Shown piece after piece: positions 37,504-46,681 of a DNA stretch of 64,000 nt. The notes beneath the pieces were generated by a model. It saw only the letters and a program-made list of their open reading frames with translations, did not search any database and was not told the DNA's origin. The translations under genes were made by a program, and so were the position numbers. Within the stretch, counting starts at the first letter, position 1; every line of letters begins with the position of its first letter. Where the stretch lies: the NCBI RefSeq assembly GCF_001005315.1, contig NZ_LBMG01000038.1:1-64000 (forward strand). Reading direction: 5' to 3'. The stretch is from Kordia jejudonensis (lineage in GTDB: Bacteria > Bacteroidota > Bacteroidia > Flavobacteriales > Flavobacteriaceae).

Positions 37504-39414
37504 ATGGAAAGTAAACATAGTCACGATGATGGACACAATCACGGAAGTTCCACAAATAATTTCAAAGCTTATATTCCAGCTATTGTAAGTTTTACAATGC
37601 TAATTATTGGAATTGGATTCGACTATTTTGATGTAACATTTTTCAAAGATTGGATTCGGATAATTTGGTATGGTATCGCTTACCTACCTGTCGGACTTCC
37701 TGTAGTAGTTGAAGGTTGGAGAAGTATCATTAAAGGCGACGTATTTACAGAATTCTTTTTAATGTCTATTGCTACAATCGGTGCATTCATTATTGAAGAA
37801 TATCCAGAAGGTGTTGCTGTAATGCTATTTTATGCAGTAGGCGAATTATTTCAAAGTGCAGCAGTTAATAGAGCAAAAGGAAATATTAAAGCATTGTTAG
37901 ACGTTCGCCCTAAAGAAGCAAATGTTTATCGAAACGGTGACTATAAAAAAATTTCTCCTGAAAACGTTAGTATAGGTGAAAAAATTCAAGTTCGGGTTGG
38001 GGAGAAAATTCCATTGGATGGTATGTTATTATCTGATAAAGCATCATTAAATACAGCAGCTTTAACTGGGGAAAGTAAACCTAGCTCTATTGTAAAGAAA
38101 GCCAAAGTTTACGCAGGTAGTATCAATTTAGAAAATGTTATTGAAGTTGAAGTAACTAATAAATTTGAAGATAGTTCTATAGCAAGAATATTAGATTTGG
38201 TTCAGAATGCTACAGCTCGAAAGTCAAAAACAGAATTGTTCATCAGACAGTTTGCTCGTATATACACGCCTATAGTAGTGTTTTTAGCAATTGGAGTTAC
38301 TTTACTACCATACTTTTTTGTAGATGATTACATCTTTAGAGACTGGTTATATAGAGCCTTAATATTTTTAGTTATATCATGCCCTTGTGCATTGGTTATT
38401 TCTATTCCTTTAGGGTACTTTGGTGGATTAGGCGCTGCTTCAAAAAATGGGATTCTTTTTAAAGGTGCTTCATATTTAGATGCTATGACCAAAATTAACA
38501 CTCTAGTAATGGATAAAACAGGAACTGTTACAAAAGGTGTTTTCAAAATCAAACAAATAAAAACCATAGATTGGAAAGAATCTGAATTTATGGACTATCT
38601 AATGGCTATGGAAGAACAGTCCACGCATCCTATTGCTAAAGCTATTATGGAATATAAAACAGATAACAATATACTTGAAGCAGAAGCAGTTTCAGAAATT
38701 GCGGGGAAAGGCTTAAAAGGAGTTGTAAATAGTAAAGTAGTTTTAGTAGGAAACAAGGCGTTAATGACTGCAAACAGTATTGATGTTCCCGCTGAAACTG
38801 AGTCTATCGTAGAATCCATTGTATTGGTCGCTATAAATAAAAAATTTGCGGGGTATGTGGTTATTGCAGATGAGTTGAAAGATGATGCTAAACAGACTAT
38901 CACGGCATTACACAAAGTAGGTGTTAAAAGTATTATGATGCTTTCAGGTGATAAAAATTCTATTACCCAACAAGTAGCAAAAACATTAAATATTGAAAAT
39001 GCTAAAGGTGGTTTATTACCAGAAGATAAATTAGAAGAAGTTGAGTTGCTCAAGCAAAATTCTGAAAATAGAGTAGCTTTTATTGGAGATGGTATAAATG
39101 ACGCTCCTGTGTTAGCCGCTAGTAGTGTTGGTATAGCAATGGGCGGTCTTGGAAGTGATGTTGCTATTGAAACCGCAGATGTAATTATTCAAACAGATCA
39201 ACCTTCAAAGGTTGTTACTGCTATAAAAATTAGTCGTTCCACAAGACAAATAGTATTACAAAATATTGTATTAGCATTTGGTGTAAAAGTAATCGTACTT
39301 ATATTGGGCGCAGGTGGTTTAGCTACAATGTGGGAAGCAGTTTTCGCAGATGTTGGTGTAGCATTATTGGCAATACTTAATGCAGTCAGACTACAACGAA
39401 TGAATTGGAAATAG
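37504..39414 (+). CDS. ZntA/CadA-type P1B ATPase (Zn/Cd/Co/Pb)
   Basis: Counted from the ATG at 37504, the pump has 636 residues. It has a short His-rich head (SKHSHDDGHNHGSS) in place of an HMA domain. Six to eight helices follow with SCPCALVISIP (CPC at 293-295), the divalent-metal class. DKTGT (Asp337), the HP locus STHPIAKAI and GDGINDAPVLA complete the set. An alternative ATG at 37462 would overlap the DUF3703 gene by 20 bp. It expels divalent cations from the cytosol, complementing the Czc pump. Confidence 0.9.
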   Translation: MESKHSHDDGHNHGSSTNNFKAYIPAIVSFTMLIIGIGFDYFDVTFFKDWIRIIWYGIAYLPVGLPVVVEGWRSIIKGDVFTEFFLMSIATIGAFIIEEYPEGVAVMLFYAVGELFQSAAVNRAKGNIKALLDVRPKEANVYRNGDYKKISPENVSIGEKIQVRVGEKIPLDGMLLSDKASLNTAALTGESKPSSIVKKAKVYAGSINLENVIEVEVTNKFEDSSIARILDLVQNATARKSKTELFIRQFARIYTPIVVFLAIGVTLLPYFFVDDYIFRDWLYRALIFLVISCPCALVISIPLGYFGGLGAASKNGILFKGASYLDAMTKINTLVMDKTGTVTKGVFKIKQIKTIDWKESEFMDYLMAMEEQSTHPIAKAIMEYKTDNNILEAEAVSEIAGKGLKGVVNSKVVLVGNKALMTANSIDVPAETESIVESIVLVAINKKFAGYVVIADELKDDAKQTITALHKVGVKSIMMLSGDKNSITQQVAKTLNIENAKGGLLPEDKLEEVELLKQNSENRVAFIGDGINDAPVLAASSVGIAMGGLGSDVAIETADVIIQTDQPSKVVTAIKISRSTRQIVLQNIVLAFGVKVIVLILGAGGLATMWEAVFADVGVALLAILNAVRLQRMNWK

Positions 39415-39416
39415 GT

Positions 39417-39443
39417 TTAATATCAAATTTGCCTAGATATTAA
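39417..39443 (+). terminator. Weak AT-rich terminator after the second metal operon
   Basis: TTAATATC (39417-39424) pairs with GATATTAA (39436-39443), followed by TTTTATC. The rest of 39444-39798 contains nothing I can identify. Confidence 0.4.
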
Positions 39444-39798
39444 TTTTATCTCTAGTGAATAATAAATTACAACACTATAAAATGATGTTCCTTGTTGGTT
39501 TTCAAAATTAATCCCCACAATATTTTTACTGAGAATAAATTATCATTGTGATGATTCTTTTAAAGATTACAACTATAAGACATTAGATAAGTTAATAAGA
39601 TAGCTGTTCATTGATTTCGAGTATTATGTGAATTCCGTATTACCTAATTTAATTCAGCACACCCATTTACAAAATATTTGGAAACTTTGATTATTCTTTA
39701 AATGGCAATACCACATATTACCAATTTTGTAACAGATTAGTTTAATATTTATGAGAAAATAACTTTTATAAGACTACGATTGAAGTAGAACTAAAGAA

Positions 39799-40413
39799 CT
39801 AACTTTTTTCTTGTAAAGAACTTTTAACTTTTAAATTTTTCAACAACCTAATATTTTGTTTTTTTAGCTCCTCTAATACTCTTTTTCCATACTGGGTATG
39901 ATACTTATGATTTGTAAGGAAGTCGATATTTAACTGACACCATTCTTCATCAGTAAGCCGAAGTCCTGCATATACACTCCACTCGCTTCTTAACAACTTA
40001 TTTTTCAATAAGTATTCTTTACTTGCCAAATGTAATAAATCAGCATCGCAGATTATAGATTCTAAAAGTGTTTTAGGATTCTGTGGCATTACAGTAGCTT
40101 TAATACAATTTATAACTGCAACTATTTTTTTGTTGGAGAAGTTTAAATTCCTCAAAAAATCATGCGCATATTTGGCACTCATATTTTCATGTTTATCAAA
40201 TTCAATCGACATTCCTGTATCGTGAAATAAAGCTGCTAACATCAAAATTTCTAAATCAGTTTCGTTTAAATTTTCATATTTACCTATAACCTGTACATTT
40301 TCAAAAACTTCTAAAGTATGTTTGTAGCTATGAAATGGTAATGACTTACATTTACTATTTGTCAGTAAATCCAAACAGTATTCTTTCGCTTTACTTATTA
40401 GGGTTGTATTCAT
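39799..40413 (-). CDS. HD-domain phosphohydrolase-like protein
   Basis: The 204 residues show the HD signature: His in PFHSYKHTLEVF (about 27-38), the paired ALFHDTGMSIEFDKHENMS (HD at about 64-65) and a later Asp in ICDADLLHLA. HD proteins cleave phosphate esters of nucleotides or nucleotide signals. No second domain reveals the substrate. It lies between the metal operon and the envelope island. Confidence 0.78.
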   Translation of the reverse strand: MNTTLISKAKEYCLDLLTNSKCKSLPFHSYKHTLEVFENVQVIGKYENLNETDLEILMLAALFHDTGMSIEFDKHENMSAKYAHDFLRNLNFSNKKIVAVINCIKATVMPQNPKTLLESIICDADLLHLASKEYLLKNKLLRSEWSVYAGLRLTDEEWCQLNIDFLTNHKYHTQYGKRVLEELKKQNIRLLKNLKVKSSLQEKS

Positions 40414-40538
40414 AATTGAGTTTTAATATAACGCAGACTTTTTGAAAAAATTTGAGGCTTAATTTTTGTAAATTTTCTTGAAATAATAATTGTCGTTTTA
40501 GCTTGTGTCAGAAATTTAGACTTTGTTACTATAACTTA

Positions 40539-43355
40539 TCAGTACCAACGTCTTGTAAATAGTTTAATAAGTGTTGATATACTTAAGGTCACTTTAAATC
40601 GAATTTTATCAGTGTATTTATATTGCGATAATTCAAAACCATTGTTTGAACTCACTGGTAAATAGAGTTCGAAGTAATCCTCAACCAAACTCAACTTAAC
40701 ACCTGAATCATGGGCAAAATATGGCTTTAATCCTTTATTTTTTAGGTAACCTATATCTCCATAAGCGTGAATCCAATTCCAAATACTCACTTCTCCATTT
40801 AACGTTGCTATCCACTGGTTTGCAAATCGAGTGTCAAGTATTGACTTGAATCCTCCCTCTGCCGTTATATATTGTTGCGAAACAATACCTTCATCCTCAG
40901 ACCTTCCAAGATAGTTGTAATCAAATAAATAATCTGTAGGTCGATCAAGTGCAAAGTCAAAAAAGTTATTGTCAGACTGCGTTTTATTATTCAAAAAAGT
41001 ACCTAAATACAACCTTGCGCTAATTTTTCGATTGTCAAGAAATAATTTTCTGTAAAATACTGTTGCAGATATTTTGCTAAAGTTTTTGGAAAGCTCAAAG
41101 TCTCCCTGAAACGTAAAACTATTTGAAAAATTGAAGTCACGAAAAAGGTATCTAGCATTGAAAACACTATAATTGGGTGTTTCTAGCGGAAGCTCCGAAC
41201 TTTCATCTCGTGAAATAGCAACATTCCTTAATATAATTGATTGACGTAAGTTACTTCTTAAATCTTTTCTTCTATAATTGAAATCAATGTAGGGAGAGAA
41301 ACTATTTGCAAATAAGTTTGGAGCATAACTTGTTCTATCTCCAGAAAGTCCTATCGTATATGAATACCAACCATACTCTTTTATCTGTTGCGTAAAGACT
41401 AACGATGCAGAACCAATTAAAGCATTAGATTTAAAACCGTAAGTAGGTGTAATTTTATATATAAGCGGTGCTTTAAAAAGTGTTCTATTATATATTCTTC
41501 CGCCCAAAGTTAACCCATCATAAATATTATCAAATTCAATGATGGGCATAAAAAAAGTTTGATTTTTACTAGGATCTTCAATATCTTGGAGTAATCTTAC
41601 TTGTAAGGGTTTATTCAGTAATCCCTTTAAATTTTTGTAATTATTTGATCGATCAACCTCAGGTATATTTCTTTCGTAATCTATAACTAATTTATCCGCG
41701 TTGTCATTTTTTATTTTTATTGTTTTCTTTCCTGTAAAACCATCAATCCATATTTTGTAAATTGCTTTATCATCTTTAATTAAAGATACGGAAACAGGCA
41801 TCGTATTTTCACGTTTGTTTTTTATCGTAATTATAAGAGAATCACCTATTTTTTCTACATTTTTAAATTTGAAATCTAGTTTCTTATTATCAGAAATGAA
41901 TTCATTAAAAAACCAATCAACATTTTTATTTGCTAGCGTGTCAATTATCTTTTGAAATTGTTTAGCAGATGACAATTTCAATTTATTTCCTGAATAAAAT
42001 TGCTTAATACTTTTGCTAATAGTTTTATCTTCCAAATAATCTTCAAGATATTTTAAGCCTAGTCCAGCTTTATATGTATTAGTAATATTATAATTAAATT
42101 TGAGTAAAGAGTCTCTTGGAGTTTTTAATGGTTGATCTATAAAAAGTCTAGCCATGTTTTTATATCCTAGATAATATTGATCGTTAAAATACAAATCTGC
42201 GGCATGAAACCATCTTAAACCTATTACTTCTGTCAAAGCTCCGCCCAGTTTCATTTCAGGATAATTGTCGTTTATGTATTTCATCATTAAATACACTAAT
42301 ATCCCATCTGTCACCCATTTTTCGGTTCTTGGGTTTATGACCAACGTTTTTTTCAAAACAGCGTCAATCGTACTTTTTAGTAATGAAATTTCAAACTGAA
42401 ACTCATCAGAAAACGGTCGTAGTTTTTGGGGAAGCTGATTAAAACCATAAACAGGGTTTTTACGTTGGTCTATACTTGAAATTATTAGTTTATCCGTAGA
42501 CAAATCTCCTAAATTATTTTTTAAAAAATCCCCAATTTTATTTGCTACTTTATATTTTGTAGAAGTATTTGTTTTACCTGAATTAATGTTTGTTACTAAT
42601 TCAAATTCACCTGTTTTTACATTATAAAAATTCGATATTTTTTGGATATATAATTTTACGTCTCTGAGATTATTTCCACGTAAAAAAATCTCTTTTTTAT
42701 TTTTGGTAACTTGTTCATCTTGCATCATTTCAGAAGCCAAATTATATCCATTTGGAATTTTTAAATCAATCTCATAGTTTATCAGAGGAGCATAAAAATC
42801 AAATAAGTCTTTATTACTATATATCTCCCATTTTGAATTATAAACAGCAGGAATTAAATACCAATGTCTTAGATTGTAATTTTTTTCATTTGTATATCCA
42901 TTTCCCGTAAACTTATAATGTGGAAGCTTTATCGAATATGATAAATTGACAATAGTACTATCTTTAGGATGTAAAGGTTTAGATAAATTAATTTCTAAAA
43001 TATCTTGAATATCATTAAATCTTTTCCAAGTCAATGAGTCTTTAGTATTATTAAAAATTGAATTAATTTCAGTGAAACCACGTGTTTTATATCCTGCAAA
43101 ATGAAAGTTACGTCTGAAATCTTCAGCAAAACGCACAGCTAGAGGAGTTTCTTTATCGGAGTAACTATTTGCCCAATCAAGCAATAAAATAGTAGATAAG
43201 GTATCTTTTGAAGTATTGAGATATACTAACTTCTGATTGATTTTGATAGTATTCGTAACAGAGTCAAGCTCCGCTTTCATAATTATTTTATGTTGCGCGA
43301 AGCCTACAGTTGAAATGAAAAAAATAATATTAGTTATAAGTTTTTTTACATTCAT
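40539..43355 (-). CDS. M1-aminopeptidase-like domain fused to an outer membrane beta-barrel
   Basis: The 938-residue protein has a signal peptide (ending VGFAQ). Residues about 20-470 are laid out like gluzincin M1 peptidases: beta-sandwich, then helices with WVTDGILVYLMMKYIND where M1 enzymes have NEGFA. No HExxH motif is found, so the catalytic zinc site seems lost. Residues about 560-938 alternate in barrel fashion and end in an aromatic-Trp-Tyr terminus typical of outer membrane proteins. It lies downstream of two PAP2 genes on the same strand. Function is unknown; a surface binding or scaffold role is possible. Confidence 0.65.
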   Translation of the reverse strand: MNVKKLITNIIFFISTVGFAQHKIIMKAELDSVTNTIKINQKLVYLNTSKDTLSTILLLDWANSYSDKETPLAVRFAEDFRRNFHFAGYKTRGFTEINSIFNNTKDSLTWKRFNDIQDILEINLSKPLHPKDSTIVNLSYSIKLPHYKFTGNGYTNEKNYNLRHWYLIPAVYNSKWEIYSNKDLFDFYAPLINYEIDLKIPNGYNLASEMMQDEQVTKNKKEIFLRGNNLRDVKLYIQKISNFYNVKTGEFELVTNINSGKTNTSTKYKVANKIGDFLKNNLGDLSTDKLIISSIDQRKNPVYGFNQLPQKLRPFSDEFQFEISLLKSTIDAVLKKTLVINPRTEKWVTDGILVYLMMKYINDNYPEMKLGGALTEVIGLRWFHAADLYFNDQYYLGYKNMARLFIDQPLKTPRDSLLKFNYNITNTYKAGLGLKYLEDYLEDKTISKSIKQFYSGNKLKLSSAKQFQKIIDTLANKNVDWFFNEFISDNKKLDFKFKNVEKIGDSLIITIKNKRENTMPVSVSLIKDDKAIYKIWIDGFTGKKTIKIKNDNADKLVIDYERNIPEVDRSNNYKNLKGLLNKPLQVRLLQDIEDPSKNQTFFMPIIEFDNIYDGLTLGGRIYNRTLFKAPLIYKITPTYGFKSNALIGSASLVFTQQIKEYGWYSYTIGLSGDRTSYAPNLFANSFSPYIDFNYRRKDLRSNLRQSIILRNVAISRDESSELPLETPNYSVFNARYLFRDFNFSNSFTFQGDFELSKNFSKISATVFYRKLFLDNRKISARLYLGTFLNNKTQSDNNFFDFALDRPTDYLFDYNYLGRSEDEGIVSQQYITAEGGFKSILDTRFANQWIATLNGEVSIWNWIHAYGDIGYLKNKGLKPYFAHDSGVKLSLVEDYFELYLPVSSNNGFELSQYKYTDKIRFKVTLSISTLIKLFTRRWY

Positions 43356-43445
43356 TTAGTTAAGGATATACTACTCTAGCTTGATTTTTTAAATCCATTA
43401 ATATTTAAAATTTTATTCATTTCACTATTAATTCCGTGTTTATCA

Positions 43446-44018
43446 TTAGAATTTATATTTAAACCCAAGCATATAATTTCCTTCTCCGCTATTAAAAGTT
43501 AACTCGAAATGTTCTCTTTGATAAGGAGTTGTAAATAAGTACGTACTTCCAATACCAACAACTATTCCTCCTAAAATGTCCCATCCATCGTGCCTGTCAT
43601 TAATACCTTCGATTCTACTATATGCTACAAATCCTGCAACTGCATAGGCAGGAATTCCATAGCCCCAACCATAACGTCTTTGTAAAAAAGAAGCCCCTGA
43701 AAAAGCGACAGATGTATGTCCAGAAGGGAAAGCTTTTCCATCAGTTCTTCCATCAGGTCTTGGTTTGTCTATTGCATATTTTAATATATAGGTCAATCCA
43801 AGTGTCGTACCATAAGATTTTGTGAATTGCCAAAATCCTTTTTTATCTTTTTCAGCAATAATAACGACTAAAGATGTTAGAGCGGGTAAGTGCTGTAAAT
43901 AATCTCCAGCTAATTCTAGGTTTGTTTCTCTCCTTATTTCAGATGGAGAGTCAAAATCTTGTGCCAACATAACTAATGGTGTAGTAACCATTATCAATAA
44001 AAAAAATATTCTCTTCAT
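43446..44018 (-). CDS. PAP2-family lipid phosphatase (copy 1 of a tandem pair)
   Basis: The 190-residue secreted protein has a signal peptide (ending VMLAQ) and the three PAP2 motifs: KYAIDKPRP, PSGHTS and SRIEGINDRHDGWD. The last has seven residues between Arg and His, where the consensus has five. It ends in a beta-rich, barrel-like tail ending YKF. Its neighbour at 44036 is a clear paralogue, 17 bp away, so the pair arose by tandem duplication and is co-transcribed. Likely substrates are envelope lipid phosphates. Confidence 0.85.
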   Translation of the reverse strand: MKRIFFLLIMVTTPLVMLAQDFDSPSEIRRETNLELAGDYLQHLPALTSLVVIIAEKDKKGFWQFTKSYGTTLGLTYILKYAIDKPRPDGRTDGKAFPSGHTSVAFSGASFLQRRYGWGYGIPAYAVAGFVAYSRIEGINDRHDGWDILGGIVVGIGSTYLFTTPYQREHFELTFNSGEGNYMLGFKYKF

Positions 44019-44035
44019 TAAATTAACTATGTGAA

Positions 44036-44608
44036 TTAAAATTTATACGTAAAGCCAACGAGAAAGCCTTTTTCATCACTCTTAAAAGTGAGTTCCATGT
44101 GTTTTTGTTGATATTCAGTAGTAAACAACAAATTACTTCCTAGTCCAATAATAGAGCCTGCAATGACATCTAATAGATCATGCTTATTTGAGTCTATTCT
44201 GCTTGCTGCTGTAAATCCTGCTAGTGCATACGCGGGTATGCTGTATTTAAAACCATAGCGTCTGTGGATGTATCCTGCACTATGAAAAGTTATGGAAGTA
44301 TGACCAGAAGGAAATGAATTATCATTACTCATATCTGGTCGTTGTTTATTGATACTAAGTTTTAAGGCGTAAGTCATTCCTGTAGTCAACAAAAATCCTT
44401 TAGTGAATTGCCAAGCTCCTTTATTATCTCCTATAATGAATGAAGTACTCACAGATGCTAATGGAAGACTTATTAAAATTACATCTCCAATTGTTTGTGT
44501 TGTTCCTGCTTTTGGTTTTGTTTCACTGGTATCTTGCGCTGTAAGATCAGCAGGATAGATACTTAAAAAAAAGCATAATAATAAAGTCTTTATAAGCTTA
44601 CATTTCAT
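44036..44608 (-). CDS. PAP2-family lipid phosphatase (copy 2 of a tandem pair)
   Basis: The 190 residues start with a signal peptide and carry KLSINKQRP, PSGHTS and SRIDSNKHDLLD. The last motif has the canonical SR-x5-H-x3-D spacing. The ending YKF and the segments around RRYGFKYSIPAYALAGF match copy 1. A regulated promoter lies at 44637-44671. Removal of phosphate from lipid A or undecaprenyl diphosphate is plausible. Sequence alone does not separate these. Confidence 0.87.
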   Translation of the reverse strand: MKCKLIKTLLLCFFLSIYPADLTAQDTSETKPKAGTTQTIGDVILISLPLASVSTSFIIGDNKGAWQFTKGFLLTTGMTYALKLSINKQRPDMSNDNSFPSGHTSITFHSAGYIHRRYGFKYSIPAYALAGFTAASRIDSNKHDLLDVIAGSIIGLGSNLLFTTEYQQKHMELTFKSDEKGFLVGFTYKF

Positions 44609-44636
44609 TAAAGGGTATAATCTGGGGGTTATATTG

Positions 44637-44671
44637 TAAATTTATATTGGAAATCTTAAGAAAATTTAAAG
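44637..44671 (-). promoter_or_regulatory. Envelope regulon promoter E (PAP2 pair)
   Basis: Minus strand: CTTTAAA (44671-44665), 4 nt, CTTAAGA (44660-44654), 9 nt, then TAAATTTA (44644-44637), seven of eight matches to TAnnTTTG. The start codon is 28 bp further. Confidence 0.7.
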
Positions 44672-44691
44672 TCTTTTCAATAAAGTATATT

Positions 44692-45573
44692 TTACATTAT
44701 CACATTTAGTGCATTTTTCTTAATGTCAATTAATAATATATTATTTTCTATTATTGAAAATTCGCCATCTATTTGGGAAGAAAAAAACTCACCTTTTTTC
44801 ATTGCTAGAAAGATTGATGATGATCTATAATACTTAGCTTCTTTAAATAATCTTGGTTTTTTGATGAGTAAATAAAAACCAAACAAAAGAATTTTCAGCC
44901 TACTAATTTTGGGAACTATAACGATATCTAAAAGTCCATCTTGCAAGGATGCAGAAGGAGTTAAACTAAAATTATAGCCTAGTTGATTAGAATTAGAAAT
45001 AAAAATGAGGAAAGGGTTCATTAATTCGTAATTACCGTCAATGTTTATGATAACTTCTTTTCTTTTATTGTATTTGAGAAAAGACTGAACAGTCGCTTTT
45101 AAATAGCAATAAAGTGTTCTTCTGTTGAGAGCTTCATAGTTTTGTATGACATTAGCGTCAAAGCCAAAACCTGTATTACTAAAAAAATAACGTTTATTTA
45201 CACAACCTGCATCTATTTTAGAAATTTCGCCATTTCTTATTTTGTTTAACGCTTTATTAATATTTTTCGGAATACCTAAATGAGACGCTAAACCGTTTCC
45301 TGATCCTTTAGGGACTATTCCAAATAGAATAGAAGTTCCTACAAGAACAGAAGCAACTTCATTAATGGTTCCATCACCACCACAAGCTACAATAATATCA
45401 ACTTTTTGATGTACTGATTCTTTAGTTAAATCAACTGAGTGCCCTTTGTAATTTGAAAATTTTATACAAATATCAAACATTTCTACCTCAAAATAATCTT
45501 GGAGAATTTTTTTAGAAATAGTATTGCGACCAGATCCTGCAATTGGATTAACTATGAAGTGAATTTTTATCAA
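44692..45573 (-). CDS. Diacylglycerol kinase-family lipid kinase (YegS/DgkB type)
   Basis: The 293 residues have the DAGK catalytic start FIVNPIAGSGR (about 6-16), the nucleotide loop CGGDGTINEVA (about 64-74) and the PKGSGNGLASHLGIP segment (about 92-106). A C-terminal beta domain with SQIDGE follows. It phosphorylates diacylglycerol or related lipids. EptA-type transferases release diacylglycerol from phosphatidylethanolamine, so this kinase would recycle it. It has its own copy of the shared promoter box, divergent from the PAP2-eptA operon. Confidence 0.9.
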   Translation of the reverse strand: MIKIHFIVNPIAGSGRNTISKKILQDYFEVEMFDICIKFSNYKGHSVDLTKESVHQKVDIIVACGGDGTINEVASVLVGTSILFGIVPKGSGNGLASHLGIPKNINKALNKIRNGEISKIDAGCVNKRYFFSNTGFGFDANVIQNYEALNRRTLYCYLKATVQSFLKYNKRKEVIINIDGNYELMNPFLIFISNSNQLGYNFSLTPSASLQDGLLDIVIVPKISRLKILLFGFYLLIKKPRLFKEAKYYRSSSIFLAMKKGEFFSSQIDGEFSIIENNILLIDIKKNALNVIM

Positions 45574-45646
45574 TACAATTTTATATTTGAATATTTTACA
45601 GATGATACCATCTTGTAAATGACTTTGAATCTTGATATAAAACTTC

Positions 45647-45681
45647 CGAAATTACTATTGAAATCTTAATTAATTCTAAAG
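45647..45681 (-). promoter_or_regulatory. Envelope regulon promoter D (lipid kinase)
   Basis: Minus strand: CTTTAGA (45681-45675), 4 nt, ATTAAGA (45670-45664), 9 nt, TAATTTCG (45654-45647), seven of eight matches to TAnnTTTG. It points to the lipid kinase start at 45573 and lies back to back with promoter C. Confidence 0.65.
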
Positions 45682-45700
45682 AAAAAAATGATCAAAAAAT

Positions 45701-45735
45701 CTTTAAGTTTTCTTTAGAATTCGACTATAAATTGG
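45701..45735 (+). promoter_or_regulatory. Envelope regulon promoter C (PAP2-eptA)
   Basis: Plus strand: CTTTAAG (45701-45707), TTTT, CTTTAGA (45712-45718), 9 nt, TAAATTGG (45728-45735), seven of eight matches to TAnnTTTG. It drives the operon starting at 45800. Confidence 0.7.
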
Positions 45736-45799
45736 CGTAAAAGTTAAACATTACAACTACAATGTTCCCCTTTATTAACTTGATTCTGAAGTCAATTTT

Positions 45800-46681
45800 A
45801 TGATAAACAGTATAGCATTAGATACCTCCATAAGAGATAAAATCAAAACTGATAGTATCGTTATCCAAAATTTTAAAAAAGTAAGTTTGAATTTAGTAAT
45901 AGTACCATTTTTATTATTACTAATATTCTTTAGTTATTATTTATTTTCATTTGATGGTTCTTTTGTAAGCACCTATGTTGATTCACAAAAAGATATGTTT
46001 TTAGAGCTAAATGAAATCTTATCAACGTATCCAAATCTAGCATATAATGTGACATATTTAGGAGATGCAAGAGTAATGTTTCCATTTATTTTTATATTTC
46101 TTTTTGTTGCACCAAAACTTTGGGAAGCTTTATTGACTTCATCCATACTCACATTAATTACATCAGCCATTCTTAAACATATATTAGCAGTTCCCAGACC
46201 CGCAGCCGTAATGGACATGGATACATTCACTATTATGGGAAGACCAAATATTTTACATACTTCATTACCATCTGGACACGCAATGACCGCGTTTATGATT
46301 ATAACTATTTTATTGTTTGCGTTCATGCCAAAAAAAATGGTGCATAGAATTTATTGGACACTTTTTTTAATTACAATCGCTTGTATTATTGGTCTTTCAA
46401 GAGTTGCTGTTGGAGCGCACTATCCTGGAGATGTCCTCTTTGGAGCTTGTTTGGGTTTTATTATTGCTGTTATTGGTATTAATTTGAATAGAAATATCAG
46501 TTGGTTGTACTGGATGAAATTAAAAAAATATTATCCAATTATTTTTTTAATTTTAATGTATTGGTTTTACTTGATTCTTATGAAAACTGTAAAACATAAT
46601 ATTCCAATATTTTATTTTTCTTTAATAGCATTAATGTTTACTTTTTTCTCAATAACAAAGGAATATGTCAAAAAAAATTAA
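45800..46681 (+). CDS. Integral membrane PAP2 phosphatase
   Basis: The 293-residue membrane protein has six to seven hydrophobic segments and all three canonical motifs: KHILAVPRP, SLPSGHAMTAF and SRVAVGAHYPGD. It resembles LpxE/LpxF-like or PgpB-like phosphatases more than the small secreted pair. The coding end overlaps the eptA-type gene by 17 bp. This supports a joint role in editing lipid A phosphates before phosphoethanolamine is added. Confidence 0.87.
   Translation: MINSIALDTSIRDKIKTDSIVIQNFKKVSLNLVIVPFLLLLIFFSYYLFSFDGSFVSTYVDSQKDMFLELNEILSTYPNLAYNVTYLGDARVMFPFIFIFLFVAPKLWEALLTSSILTLITSAILKHILAVPRPAAVMDMDTFTIMGRPNILHTSLPSGHAMTAFMIITILLFAFMPKKMVHRIYWTLFLITIACIIGLSRVAVGAHYPGDVLFGACLGFIIAVIGINLNRNISWLYWMKLKKYYPIIFLILMYWFYLILMKTVKHNIPIFYFSLIALMFTFFSITKEYVKKN

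Noticed and set aside
14541-39414. Integrative element carrying the metal operons
   Set aside because: No integrase, transposase, tRNA target or flanking direct repeats were found in the window. Gene content alone does not prove transfer.
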